A DNA stretch of 64,000 bases from Bordetella genomosp. 11 (GTDB lineage: Bacteria; Pseudomonadota; Gammaproteobacteria; Burkholderiales; Burkholderiaceae_B), in the NCBI RefSeq assembly GCF_002261215.1, contig NZ_NEVS01000004.1, positions 1,798,001 to 1,862,000 on the forward strand. The letters run 5' to 3'. Shown here piece after piece: positions 24,861 to 33,366 of this stretch. A model generated the notes under the pieces. It saw only the letters and a list, made by a program, of their open reading frames with translations. It had not been told where the DNA came from and searched no databases. The position numbers and the translations under genes were made by a program. Positions within the stretch are counted from its first letter, which is position 1, and each line of letters starts with the position of its first letter.

Positions 24861-25268
24861 TCAAGGCTGCCCGTCGACCCCGGGTACCTCGTGCAGGGGC
24901 GGCATCCAGCCGATCCGGCGCCGCGTCCAGATTTGCCGGCGCGGCCGGCCCAGTTGGTCGCGCTGGTCCAGCGCTCCCAGGCGCAGCGAATAGCTGGTCG
25001 GGTTTTCGACCGCGCTGGAATACACCGGCGAGCCGCAGTTCTCGCAGAATGCATGCACCCGCCTGGCCCCGCTATCGGCGGTCTTGATGTAGCGGCGCGG
25101 CTCTCCCTTCACGATGCGGAAGTGCTCCGCCGGCGCGGGAATATTCACGCGGAAGATGCCGCCGCTCAGGCGCTGGCAATCGGTGCAATGACAGATCGAG
25201 ACGGTATCCGGATCGACTTCCGCCTGGTACACGATGGCGCCGCAATGGCACTGGCCTTGGACTTTCAT
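24861..25268 (-). CDS. GFA-family zinc protein (glutathione-dependent formaldehyde-activating enzyme-like)
   Basis: 135 residues, the full length of a Mss4-like GFA domain. Zinc ligands are in CHCGAI (7-10), CHCTDC (26-31) and CENCGSPVY. The family is named for an enzyme proposed to join formaldehyde to glutathione, but most members have no proven reaction and may be general zinc-fold proteins. The ATG at 25268 has AGGAG upstream. It stands alone, convergent with the NCS2 permease gene. Confidence 0.85.
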   Translation of the reverse strand: MKVQGQCHCGAIVYQAEVDPDTVSICHCTDCQRLSGGIFRVNIPAPAEHFRIVKGEPRRYIKTADSGARRVHAFCENCGSPVYSSAVENPTSYSLRLGALDQRDQLGRPRRQIWTRRRIGWMPPLHEVPGVDGQP

Positions 25269-25346
25269 TGGGAATCTCCTGGGTACGGTCGCGATTCGCG
25301 CGGCATGGCCACGGCGCTTGCCGCGCGGTCCGGCGGCCGCTGAAGA

Positions 25347-26318
25347 TCATAAACGACCGGTTGCCCTGCCCGGGCTGGCGGCCGCGCGCACCGCCTCGCG
25401 AAAGCGCGCGACGGGCTCGAAGGCGGCCGCATCCTTCAAGGCGAAGAAGGACAACCTGGCGGGCGCAAGGAGCAAGGCATCGCCACGCAATGGCCGCAGC
25501 GACAGGCTGTCCCGATACCGCGCCACGACGGTATCGGGCGCGATTCCCAGAAAAGAGCCGCCCGCCACGATATGCGCGCCCGAATGGACCGACGAACAGA
25601 CCAGCCGCGGCCGCGGCGCGGCCATGCCGCCATTCAGGAACAGGCGCTGGAAGGCCGCGTGGGTGCGCGAGCCGGGATTCGGGACGACCCACGGCCATCG
25701 CGCCAGTTCCCCGACGGACACCTGTCTGCGCCGCGCCAGCGGGTGGCGGGCGGCCGCGAAGACACGCATCTGCCCGGACCACAGCGGTTCGATACTGAAA
25801 CGGGACAGATCGACGGCCGCCGCGATCGACTCGTCCAGCCAGGCCACCGCGCAATCCAGCTCGCCCGCGCCCAGCGCCTGCAGCAGGCCCTGACTTTCTC
25901 CCTCCACGATCCGCGTGTAGGCAAGTTCGTCCGCCGCCAGCAGGCGCGACAAGGCATCGGGCAGCGCCGTGAAACCCGCCATTTGCACGCACCCGACCCG
26001 CAGCGTGGGGATCGACCCCGGCGCCTGCGCGGCTTCCATCGCCTGGTCAAGGATGGACATGGCGATGGCGAGCCGGTCCATCGCGCCACGACCCTGCGGC
26101 GTCAAGCGCGCCCCGCGCGCATCGCGATCGACCAGGACGGCCTCGAACACCTCCTCCAGCTCGCGCAGCAACAGCGTTGCCGCCGGCTGGCTGATGCCCA
26201 GTTCGCGCGCCGCGGCGCCCAAGGATCCTTCCCGGCCGACAATTTCCAGCAGACGCAGATGCCGCACACGCAGGCGGTCCAGGCGGTAACGCGCCGAAGC
26301 GCCGAGGGTAGCGGTCAC
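25347..26318 (-). CDS. LysR-type transcriptional regulator (module 1)
   Basis: 323 residues. The winged-helix HTH is at ~17-75 (RHLRLLEIVGREGSLGAAAR, ELGISQPAATLLLRELEE) and the effector-binding domain at ~100-310. It starts with GTG at 26318. The gene is divergent from the Bug receptor at 26474, with a perfect 8-bp inverted repeat between them, so it most likely controls the receptor/enolase-superfamily pair and itself. The inducer is unknown. Confidence 0.88.
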   Translation of the reverse strand: MTATLGASARYRLDRLRVRHLRLLEIVGREGSLGAAARELGISQPAATLLLRELEEVFEAVLVDRDARGARLTPQGRGAMDRLAIAMSILDQAMEAAQAPGSIPTLRVGCVQMAGFTALPDALSRLLAADELAYTRIVEGESQGLLQALGAGELDCAVAWLDESIAAAVDLSRFSIEPLWSGQMRVFAAARHPLARRRQVSVGELARWPWVVPNPGSRTHAAFQRLFLNGGMAAPRPRLVCSSVHSGAHIVAGGSFLGIAPDTVVARYRDSLSLRPLRGDALLLAPARLSFFALKDAAAFEPVARFREAVRAAASPGRATGRL

Positions 26319-26328
26319 GGTATGGCGG

Positions 26329-26351
26329 GCTCATATGGAATAGATATGAGC
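26329..26351. promoter_or_regulatory. Candidate LysR operator, perfect inverted repeat
   Basis: GCTCATAT (26329-26336), 7-base spacer, ATATGAGC (26344-26351). It starts 10 bp outside the LysR GTG and 122 bp before the Bug receptor start. Size and position fit a LysR recognition site; promoter elements were not assigned. Confidence 0.6.
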
Positions 26352-26473
26352 TGATGATAAATCCATAATTGATCCTGAATACCCCCGCCCGGATAATTCG
26401 CGCAGGCATCCGGCGGCAGCCCGCCGTGCCGCGGGCCGGAGAGCCTGAAACTCCAAAGATATGGGAGACATCC

Positions 26474-27475
26474 ATGACACACCAGCCTAACCGCGTGCGG
26501 CGGTCCTTCGTGCACGCCATGGCGGCACTCGCCCTGGCCGGGACAACGTCGGCCGCGCTTGCCGCGGACAGCTATCCCAGCCAACCCATACGCCTTATCG
26601 TGCCGTTTTCCCCTGGCGGCGCGGTCGACGCCTACGCGCGCATCGTCGCGCCCGCGCTCGGCAAGGAACTGGGGCAGAGTATCGTGGTGGACAACCGGCC
26701 GGGTGCCAGCGGCATCATCGGAACGGAAGCCGTGGCCCGGGCGCCCGCCGACGGCTACACGCTGCTGCTGGGCAATATCGCCACATTGGGCATCAATCCC
26801 GTCATCTACAAGAACAATCCCTTCGATCCACTGAAGCAACTGACGCCCATCACCAAGACGGTCGTCGTCAATTACGTGCTTGTGGTCAATCCGACCAAGG
26901 TGCCCGTGCGCACGGCGGCGGAGCTGGTCAGCTATGCCAAGGCGCATCCGGGCGTATTGAGCTACGGTTCGTCCGGCACCGGCAGCATGCAGCAAATGGC
27001 CGCCGCGCTTTTCGAGGCACGCACGCAGATCAAGATGCTGCACGTGCCTTACAAGGGCACGGGCGCGCTGCTGGGCGACCTGGTGGCGGGCCACGTGGAC
27101 ATGATCTTCGCCGACCAGGGCACGATGATGCAGCAGGTCAAGGCCGGCAAGCTGGCCGTGCTGGGCGTGGGCGGATTGCAGCGCGTGCCGGAGTACCCGG
27201 ACATTCCCACGATCGCCGAAGCCGCCAACATCCCCGGCTTCGAAGTCGTGGCATGGCAAGGGCTGGCCGGCCCTGCCGGGCTGCCCGCCGGCGTTGTCGA
27301 CAAACTCGCCAAGGCTGTCAACAAGGTCCAGTCCGACAAGGACATCCATGCGAAACTGCTGGACGCCGGCCTCGTGCCCGACGCGGGATCGCCGGAGGAT
27401 TTCCGCCGCTATATCGGCTCCGAGCTCCAGAAGTGGGGCAAGGTGGCAAATGACCTTGGCGTGAAAGCCGACTGA
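26474..27475 (+). CDS. Bug-family (TTT) periplasmic solute receptor
   Basis: 333 residues. It has a signal peptide ending SAALAA, then YPSQPIRLIVPFSPGGAVDA, the typical Bug N-terminus, followed by GQSIVVDNRPGASGIIGTE and PADGYTLLLGN. Bug proteins bind carboxylated small molecules for tripartite tricarboxylate transporters; no TctA/TctB membrane genes are near, so it is an orphan receptor. GGGAGA precedes the ATG by seven bases. The enolase-superfamily gene follows after 13 bp and probably acts on the same substrate. Confidence 0.9.
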   Translation: MTHQPNRVRRSFVHAMAALALAGTTSAALAADSYPSQPIRLIVPFSPGGAVDAYARIVAPALGKELGQSIVVDNRPGASGIIGTEAVARAPADGYTLLLGNIATLGINPVIYKNNPFDPLKQLTPITKTVVVNYVLVVNPTKVPVRTAAELVSYAKAHPGVLSYGSSGTGSMQQMAAALFEARTQIKMLHVPYKGTGALLGDLVAGHVDMIFADQGTMMQQVKAGKLAVLGVGGLQRVPEYPDIPTIAEAANIPGFEVVAWQGLAGPAGLPAGVVDKLAKAVNKVQSDKDIHAKLLDAGLVPDAGSPEDFRRYIGSELQKWGKVANDLGVKAD

Positions 27476-27488
27476 CCAGGAACCGCGA

Positions 27489-28634
27489 ATGACGATAGAA
27501 AGTATCGAGGCCCATGTTTTCCGCGCGCCCATCGATGTGCCGGTGCGGGCCGCCGTGGGCAGTTTCAGCAACCGTCCCGCCGTTTTCGTGCGGGTCGCGG
27601 CCGCCGATGGGGCCTGGGGCTGGGGCGAAGTGTTCTGCAACTTCCCGCCGGTGGGAGCGGAACATCGGGCGCGGCTCACGCGCGACCTGGTCGCGCCGAT
27701 GCTGCTCGGCAAGCCCAGCGATGACCCCAGGGGCACCTGGCGCATGCTCGACGAAGGCCTGCGCCGCATGGCGATACAGGCCGGCGAACCCGGCCCGATG
27801 GCGCAGGTGGCGTCGGCCATCGACCAGGCGCTGTGGGATATGCGGGCGCGGCGCGCGGGACGGCCGTTGTGGCGCGTCCTCGCGGACGCCGCCGGAACCG
27901 CGGCCGATGGCGCGGATGGCCGGGTCCTTCCCTATGCCAGCGGCCTCGGGCCGGACAAGGTCGCCGAAACGGCGTTGGCCAAGCAGAAGGAAGGCTATGC
28001 CGCGTTCAAGTTCAAGGTAGGCTTCGAGCCGGACCGCGACCAGGCGAACTTTCGCGACATCCGGGCGGCCCTGGGACCCAATGCCCGCATCATGGTGGAC
28101 GCCAACCAGGCATGGGCGCCGGACGTCGCGGACGCACGCATCGCGGCGCTGGAGCCATTCCGTCCATATTGGGTGGAAGAGCCGCTGGCGGCCGACGAAG
28201 CGCTGTCGGACTGGCGCCGGCTCGCGCGCGGCACCACGCTGGCGCTGGCCGCCGGCGAGAACATCCGGGGCCAGGCCGATTTCCAGGCCGCCATCGATAA
28301 CGGACACCTGCGCTTCATCCAGCCGGACGTCGGCAAGTGGGGCGGGATTTCCGGCTGCATGGAGGTCGCCCGCTACGCCCGGATCGCCGGCCTGACCTTC
28401 TGTCCGCATTGGCTGGGCGGAGGCATCGGACTGGCCGCCTCCATGCACCTGCGCGCGGCGCTGGGCCCGGCCGGCATGGTGGAAGTCGACGCCAATCCCA
28501 ATCCGCTGCGGGAAACCGTATGGACCCTGCCGCAGGCGGTAAACGAAGATGGCTGGATCACGCTGCCCGACACACCCGGCATCGGCGTCGAGCCCGACCT
28601 CGCGGCCCTGGCCCGGTATCGCGCGCCCTACTGA
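27489..28634 (+). CDS. Mandelate racemase / muconate lactonising (enolase superfamily) enzyme, module 1
   Basis: 381 residues. All superfamily positions are visible: KFK motif (Lys174, Lys176), metal ligands Asp204 (VDANQAW), Glu230 (VEEP) and Glu257 (GEN), and an Asp280/His307 dyad (QPDVGKWGG; CPHWLGGG). Both possible bases are present, so it could be a racemase or an acid-sugar dehydratase. Conserved DVGKWGGISG and PHWLGGGIGL suggest a dehydratase/racemase of the mandelate racemase subgroup. Co-transcribed with the Bug receptor. Its 3' end overlaps the convergent thiol dioxygenase gene by 7 bp. Confidence 0.87.
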   Translation: MTIESIEAHVFRAPIDVPVRAAVGSFSNRPAVFVRVAAADGAWGWGEVFCNFPPVGAEHRARLTRDLVAPMLLGKPSDDPRGTWRMLDEGLRRMAIQAGEPGPMAQVASAIDQALWDMRARRAGRPLWRVLADAAGTAADGADGRVLPYASGLGPDKVAETALAKQKEGYAAFKFKVGFEPDRDQANFRDIRAALGPNARIMVDANQAWAPDVADARIAALEPFRPYWVEEPLAADEALSDWRRLARGTTLALAAGENIRGQADFQAAIDNGHLRFIQPDVGKWGGISGCMEVARYARIAGLTFCPHWLGGGIGLAASMHLRAALGPAGMVEVDANPNPLRETVWTLPQAVNEDGWITLPDTPGIGVEPDLAALARYRAPY

Positions 28635-29251
28635 CCGGGCGTTTGCGCCATGGCGCGGACCGCGGCGGATCGATCCCAGATATTCGGCGTTTGCGCGCTG
28701 GAATACCCCGATACGAAGGGCTTTGCCCGACCCGTTTCGGGATCGAATACGCTGCGCCGCACCGCGCCGATATTGGCCCCGTACATGTGAATGCTGATCG
28801 ACACCCGGTCCGCATGGGCGTTGTACACCTTGTGGATATCGCCTTCGGACGGCGATAACACCTCTACCGCGCCGGGCGTCAGGCGTACCGGTTCGCCCAC
28901 CGGCTCGTAGCCGGCGCGGGTACCGCGGCCATAGTGCTGGCTGATCTCTTCGCCGCGCAGCATGCCGACGTAGCCCCACACCGTATGGTCATGCACGGGT
29001 GTCTCCTGGCCCGGTCCCCACACGAAGCTGACGATGCTGAAGCGCTCCAGGGGATCGCAATGAAGAAGATATTGCTGGTAGTGCTCCGCATGCGGCACGG
29101 CGCAGTCCGCGGGTAGCCAGTCGTCGTGGCTGACGAGATCGCGAAAAGCAGCCAGCAGGCCCGGGTCGGGCATCGCCACGCTGCCGGCCTGTTCGGCGCG
29201 GCGGGTCGCAAGCGCGACAAAGCCGCGCAGCCTATCGATCCCTGTACTCAT
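28628..29251 (-). CDS. Thiol dioxygenase of the cysteine dioxygenase / 3-mercaptopropionate dioxygenase family
   Basis: 207 residues, one cupin. Iron ligands are His87 and His89 (VHDHTVWG) and His140 (EGDIHKVYN). The Ser-His-Tyr triad of the family is at 153/155/157 (SISIHMYG). HYQQYLLHCDP with Gln rather than Arg at the substrate position favours 3-mercaptopropionate dioxygenase over true cysteine dioxygenase; I rank that first. It oxidises a thiol to the sulfinate with O2. AGAGGAC precedes the ATG. Its start overlaps the stop of the upstream LysR gene (ATGA), so the regulator and enzyme are co-translated. Confidence 0.85.
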   Translation of the reverse strand: MSTGIDRLRGFVALATRRAEQAGSVAMPDPGLLAAFRDLVSHDDWLPADCAVPHAEHYQQYLLHCDPLERFSIVSFVWGPGQETPVHDHTVWGYVGMLRGEEISQHYGRGTRAGYEPVGEPVRLTPGAVEVLSPSEGDIHKVYNAHADRVSISIHMYGANIGAVRRSVFDPETGRAKPFVSGYSSAQTPNIWDRSAAVRAMAQTPGQ

Positions 29252-30234
29252 GTCGGTCCTCTTTTTCGATGCCGGGAGGAAGGTTTGATGGTAACAGGGC
29301 GGCTGGAGGCATCGCCGGTACGCGCGCGCGGGGCGGCCTCCTGGACACCTTCCGGCGGATACAGATCCTGCACGACCTGCAGGAATTCTTTCAATAGCCG
29401 CGTCTCGGGGCGCGCTTTCGGGGTGGCCAGCACCAGCCGGTTGCGGATCGCCGGCGGCCCTATGCGCGCGGTTTGCAGGCGCAGCCGGTTGCCGTCGTGC
29501 ATCAGCATGCTGGCCGGCGCGGCGGTATAGCCCAGGCCGTCGCCGACCAGCTTCAACAGCGTCAATACCACCCCTGCTTCCGCGACGATATTCAGTTGCA
29601 CGCCGCGCGGCGCCAGCACCGAATCCACCTGCGACCGGATGGCGTTCCCGCGGCCGGGCAGCAGCATGGGATATCCCGCCAGCGCGGCCAGGGACACGCG
29701 CCTGGGCAGCGGCGGCGCGCCGGCCGGCCCCACCAGCAGGAATGCTTCGCGCGTCAGCGTGCGATAGGCCAGCTGCGGCGAAGGTGGGGGATCGTAGAGC
29801 AGCGCCACATCCAGCCGGCCCTCGATCAGCAGCTCACGCAGATGCAGGCTGATGCCCTCGGAAATCGAGACGATGGCGCGCGGCAGGCGTTCGCGCATTG
29901 TCGAAACCATCGGCGACGCCATGGACAGAGCGACCTGCGACGGCAGGCCGACCGCGAGACGGCCGGCCGGATTCAGGTGCAGGTCGCGCAGCTCTTCGCG
30001 CGCCTTGCGGGCCGAATTCAACATGGCGCGCGCGTGCAGGAGCAAGGCGGCGCCGGCCTCCGTGGGAACCGCGCCGCGACCCGTGCGCGTCAGCAGGCGC
30101 TGGCCGACGTCCGCTTCCAGCAGCGCGATCTGGTGGCTTAGCGTGGATTGCACGAGATTCAGCGCGACGGCCGCCCGCGTAAAGCTTTTCGCGTCCGCAA
30201 CGGCCACGAAATAGGCCAGCTGTCGAAGATCCAT
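29248..30234 (-). CDS. LysR-type transcriptional regulator (module 2)
   Basis: 328 residues. The HTH begins at residue 1: MDLRQLAYFVAVADAKSFTR, then LNLVQSTLSHQIALLE, of the Nac/Cbl-like LysR type. The effector domain has GRLDVALLYDPPPSPQLAYR. ATG 30234 was chosen because LysR proteins start right at the HTH. Downstream it is joined to the thiol dioxygenase gene; upstream it faces a Bug receptor across a 199-bp gap holding a palindrome. It could control both. The C-terminal ~25 residues are basic and low in complexity. Confidence 0.88.
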   Translation of the reverse strand: MDLRQLAYFVAVADAKSFTRAAVALNLVQSTLSHQIALLEADVGQRLLTRTGRGAVPTEAGAALLLHARAMLNSARKAREELRDLHLNPAGRLAVGLPSQVALSMASPMVSTMRERLPRAIVSISEGISLHLRELLIEGRLDVALLYDPPPSPQLAYRTLTREAFLLVGPAGAPPLPRRVSLAALAGYPMLLPGRGNAIRSQVDSVLAPRGVQLNIVAEAGVVLTLLKLVGDGLGYTAAPASMLMHDGNRLRLQTARIGPPAIRNRLVLATPKARPETRLLKEFLQVVQDLYPPEGVQEAAPRARTGDASSRPVTIKPSSRHRKRGPT

Positions 30235-30285
30235 GGCGTCCGCCTCCTGCGCGGGTGACGGCCTGCCGGCAAGGCGTCGGTGCCA

Positions 30286-30311
30286 TCGATATCCAGCATA
30301 GCTGATATCGA
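30286..30311. promoter_or_regulatory. Candidate LysR operator, near-perfect palindrome
   Basis: TCGATATCCAGC on the left and GCTGATATCGA on the right, separated by ATA; the arms match throughout except for one extra C. It lies 52 bp outside the LysR ATG and 122 bp before the Bug receptor ATG, almost the same distance from its receptor as the module 1 site. Confidence 0.6.
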
Positions 30312-30433
30312 CGAACGCCCCGCGCGCGCCGCAGGCGGCCACGACATAATCATCCGCGCCGCCCTTTGTCCGGAGGGCGAAACAAACGAAACAAGAGCCC
30401 GGCCGCAGTCCGGGCACATCGAGAGGAGCAGTC

Positions 30434-31402
30434 ATGCGCTTTGTGCTTGCCATCGTGGCCGCGCTGCTGGCGGCGTCCGCCGCCGCGGCCGACGCCGATA
30501 CCTACCCCAATCGCCCCGTAACCATCGTCGTGCCGTATACGGCAGGCGGCGGCGTGGATACGGTGACGCGCATCCTGGCGCCGCTGCTATCCAAACGCCT
30601 GGGACAACCCGTGCTGATCGAAAACCGCGCGGGCGTATCCGGCATGGTCGGCTCGCAGATGGTCGCCCGCGCCAAGCCGGACGGCTATACCCTGCTGGCA
30701 GGCAACACGACGACCAATGTTTCGAACCTGTTCGTCTACAAGCAATTGCCCTACGATCCGCGCAAGGACTTCACCCCCATCGTCATGGTGGACCGCGGGC
30801 CCTGCGTGCTGGTCGTGCCGCCCGACAGCAAGTTCAACTCCGTGCAGGACATCATCCACGAACTGAAGTCGCAACCGCCCGACACGCTGAATTACGGCAC
30901 CAGCGGCAATGGCAGCTTCCACCATATGTCGGCGGCCCTTTTCATGAGCATGACGCACACGCACATGCGGCAGATCGCCTACAAGGGCAGTCCGAACGTC
31001 ATGACCGACCTGATGGGCAAGCGGCTGGATATGGCGTTCGAGGTCATACCCGTGGCGGAACCCCTGATCAAGGCCGGGCGGCTGAAGGCCCTGGCGGTCA
31101 CCAGCAAAACGGAAATGACCGCCCTGCCCGGCGTGCGTCCGGTGGCCGACCTGGGGCTGCCCGGTTTCGAGATGGTTGCGTGGAAAGGGATCTTCGCGCC
31201 GGCCGGCACGCCGGCCCCCATCGCCGACCGGCTGGGCCGCGAACTGTCGGAGATCGTGCGCATGCCGGAGGTGCAAAAGCGGCTGGAAGCCCTGGGCGTA
31301 ATCGCGGACGGCCGTCGCAACGAGGCGTTCGGCAAGGTGGTGCAAGCGGACATCGCCTATTGGGGTCCCATCCTGCACGCGGCCGGCGTCGTTCCTGAAT
31401 AG
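30434..31402 (+). CDS. Bug-family (TTT) periplasmic solute receptor
   Basis: 322 residues. Signal peptide (FVLAIVAALLAASAAAADA), then YPNRPVTIVVPYTAGGGVDT, GQPVLIENRAGVSGMVGSQM and KPDGYTLLAGN. Same family as 26474-27475 but clearly a separate lineage (SFHHMSAALFMSMT, KGSPNVMTDLMGKRLDMAFE). GAGGAGC lies upstream. Followed after 26 bp by a second enolase-superfamily enzyme. No TctAB genes nearby. Confidence 0.9.
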   Translation: MRFVLAIVAALLAASAAAADADTYPNRPVTIVVPYTAGGGVDTVTRILAPLLSKRLGQPVLIENRAGVSGMVGSQMVARAKPDGYTLLAGNTTTNVSNLFVYKQLPYDPRKDFTPIVMVDRGPCVLVVPPDSKFNSVQDIIHELKSQPPDTLNYGTSGNGSFHHMSAALFMSMTHTHMRQIAYKGSPNVMTDLMGKRLDMAFEVIPVAEPLIKAGRLKALAVTSKTEMTALPGVRPVADLGLPGFEMVAWKGIFAPAGTPAPIADRLGRELSEIVRMPEVQKRLEALGVIADGRRNEAFGKVVQADIAYWGPILHAAGVVPE

Positions 31403-31428
31403 CACCACCCGAATCGCTTATCGCCACT

Positions 31429-32514
31429 ATGAAAATCACCAAACTGAATCTGCAGGCCGTCAGCGTTCCGCTGCCTGCCCCCATCCCCAGCGCGCGCATC
31501 GTCATCAGGACGGCGGATTGCGTACTCGTCACGCTGGAAACCGACGAAGGCGCGACCGGCGAAGGCATGGTGTTCACGCTGAACGGCCACCGGCTGTCCG
31601 TGCTGCACGAAACCCTGCGCAGCCTGGAGCCGCTGGTGCTTGGACTGGATCCCGGCATGAGCGGTGCCTTCTGGTCGCGCGCCTGGTCGGATATCTCGTT
31701 CCTGGGCCATCGCGGCGCTACCGTAGTGGGCATGGCGGGCATCGACATGGCGTTGTGGGATCTGCGCGGCAAGCAGGCCGGGCTGAACGTCGGCCGCCTG
31801 ATCGGCGCCTGCCGCGACGCGCTGCCGATCTACCGCAGCGGCAGCCTGCGGCTGTCTGCGTCCATCGACCAGTTGCAGAAGGAGGCCGCCGGTTTCGTCA
31901 AGGACGGCTATCGCGCCATGAAGATGTCCTTGGGCAAGCCCGGCATGCAGGAAGATGTGGAGCGGGTCCGGGCGGTGCGCGAGGCGATCGGGCCGGGGGT
32001 GCGGCTGATGGCGGACTGCAATCAGCAGTTCACGCCCGACCGGGCGATCCGGCTGGGACGGCGGCTGGAAGAATTCGAACTGGGCTGGATCGAAGAGCCG
32101 GTGCCTTATCACGACCATGCCGGCGAGGCGCAGGTCGCCGCCGCGCTGGATACGCCCGTGGCCAGCGGCGAAAGCGAGTATGCGCGCTTCGGCATGATGG
32201 AGATGCTGCAGCGCAAATCCGCCGACATCCTGATGCCCGACCTGCAGCGCATGGGCGGCCCCACCGAATTCCTGAAGGTCGCGCACGCCGCGGAATTCTT
32301 CAACACGCCGATCTCGCCGCATCTTTTCACGGAGATGAGCCTGTCGCTGGCCGCCGCGCTGCCCAATGCCATGATCGTCGAGCACATGCCCTGGTTCGCC
32401 CCGCTATACGGCGCGCCGATCCCGCTGGACGCCGAGGGCAATGTCAAAGTGCCCACGGCGCCGGGCTGGGGATACTCCTTCGACCCGGAGGCGGTGGCCC
32501 GGTTCGCGGTTTGA
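31429..32514 (+). CDS. Mandelate racemase / muconate lactonising (enolase superfamily) enzyme, module 2
   Basis: 361 residues. Metal ligands: Asp196 (ADCNQQF), Glu222 (IEEP) and Glu248 (GES). Asp271/His298 (MPDLQRMGG; SPHLFTEMS) form the second-side dyad. The Lys motif reads KMSLG (Lys165), so the second lysine of KxK is Ser. That leaves His298 as the main base and fits an epimerase/dehydratase different from the module 1 enzyme. The mismatch means the two Bug/enolase modules are unlikely to be simple duplicates. Co-transcribed with the Bug receptor. Confidence 0.87.
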   Translation: MKITKLNLQAVSVPLPAPIPSARIVIRTADCVLVTLETDEGATGEGMVFTLNGHRLSVLHETLRSLEPLVLGLDPGMSGAFWSRAWSDISFLGHRGATVVGMAGIDMALWDLRGKQAGLNVGRLIGACRDALPIYRSGSLRLSASIDQLQKEAAGFVKDGYRAMKMSLGKPGMQEDVERVRAVREAIGPGVRLMADCNQQFTPDRAIRLGRRLEEFELGWIEEPVPYHDHAGEAQVAAALDTPVASGESEYARFGMMEMLQRKSADILMPDLQRMGGPTEFLKVAHAAEFFNTPISPHLFTEMSLSLAAALPNAMIVEHMPWFAPLYGAPIPLDAEGNVKVPTAPGWGYSFDPEAVARFAV

Positions 32515-32583
32515 CGCCAGGGCGTAAAGCGGCGCCGGCGGGCGGGCCGGCCTGCCCGGTGTCCGGGCGCTCACGTCCGCGGA

Positions 32584-33366
32584 TCACCGCTTGCGCCGCG
32601 CCGCCATGACAATCATGGCGAGGATAAAGGACGCCGCCGTCATCATCGTGCTGATGGAAGCGATGGTGGGATCGATCTCATCGCGCAAGGCGGTGAACAT
32701 GCGCTTGGTCAAGGTCTGGTTGGCGCCGCCGGAAATGAACAGCGCGACGATGGTCTCGTCGATAGCGGAGATGAATACGAATAGCGCTCCCGACAGCACG
32801 CTGGCGCGTATCTGCGGCAGCGTGACCGTCATGAAGGCGCGCAAGCGGTTCATTCCCAGGCTGCGCGCGACCAATTCCTGCGCCGGGTCGAAATCGGCCA
32901 GGCCCGCCGTCACGGATACCACCACGTAGGGCAGGCCCAGCATGACATTGGCCAGTATCAGTCCCGGCAGGGTCGTCACCAGCCCGATCCTGGCATAGAT
33001 GAAAAATACGCCGATGGCGACGATGATGACCGGCACCATCAGGGGCAGGAGCAATACGGTGCGGGCATAGCGCGCCACCCGGGCGCCGGAGGCATTGATG
33101 GCATAGGAAGCCAGCACGCCCAGCGGCGTGGCGACCAGCGTCGCCGCCACCGCGATGGTCAGACTGGTGCGGGCGGCCTGCAACCAGGCGGGATTGCCGA
33201 AAAACGCCTCGTACCAGCGGAACGAATACGCGCGGGGCGGGAAGGTCAGAAAGCGCGCATCCGAAAACGACATCGGCACGATGATAAGCACGGGCACGAT
33301 CAGGAACAGCAGCACCAATGCCACCAGAAGGAAATATGCGAAGCGGACCGGCATACGAGACGTCAT
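32584..33366 (-). CDS. ABC transporter permease, PotC-like (spermidine/putrescine/opine type)
   Basis: 260 residues, six membrane helices. The EAA loop reads ARSLGMNRLRAFMTVTLPQI, which docks to the ATPase. The N-terminus (LFLIVPVLIIVPMSF) and YSFRWYEAFFGNP are typical of PotC/POPT-family permeases. It is the last gene of a minus-strand operon that runs from 38562 to here and overlaps the other permease by 4 bp. Confidence 0.88.
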   Translation of the reverse strand: MTSRMPVRFAYFLLVALVLLFLIVPVLIIVPMSFSDARFLTFPPRAYSFRWYEAFFGNPAWLQAARTSLTIAVAATLVATPLGVLASYAINASGARVARYARTVLLLPLMVPVIIVAIGVFFIYARIGLVTTLPGLILANVMLGLPYVVVSVTAGLADFDPAQELVARSLGMNRLRAFMTVTLPQIRASVLSGALFVFISAIDETIVALFISGGANQTLTKRMFTALRDEIDPTIASISTMMTAASFILAMIVMAARRKR

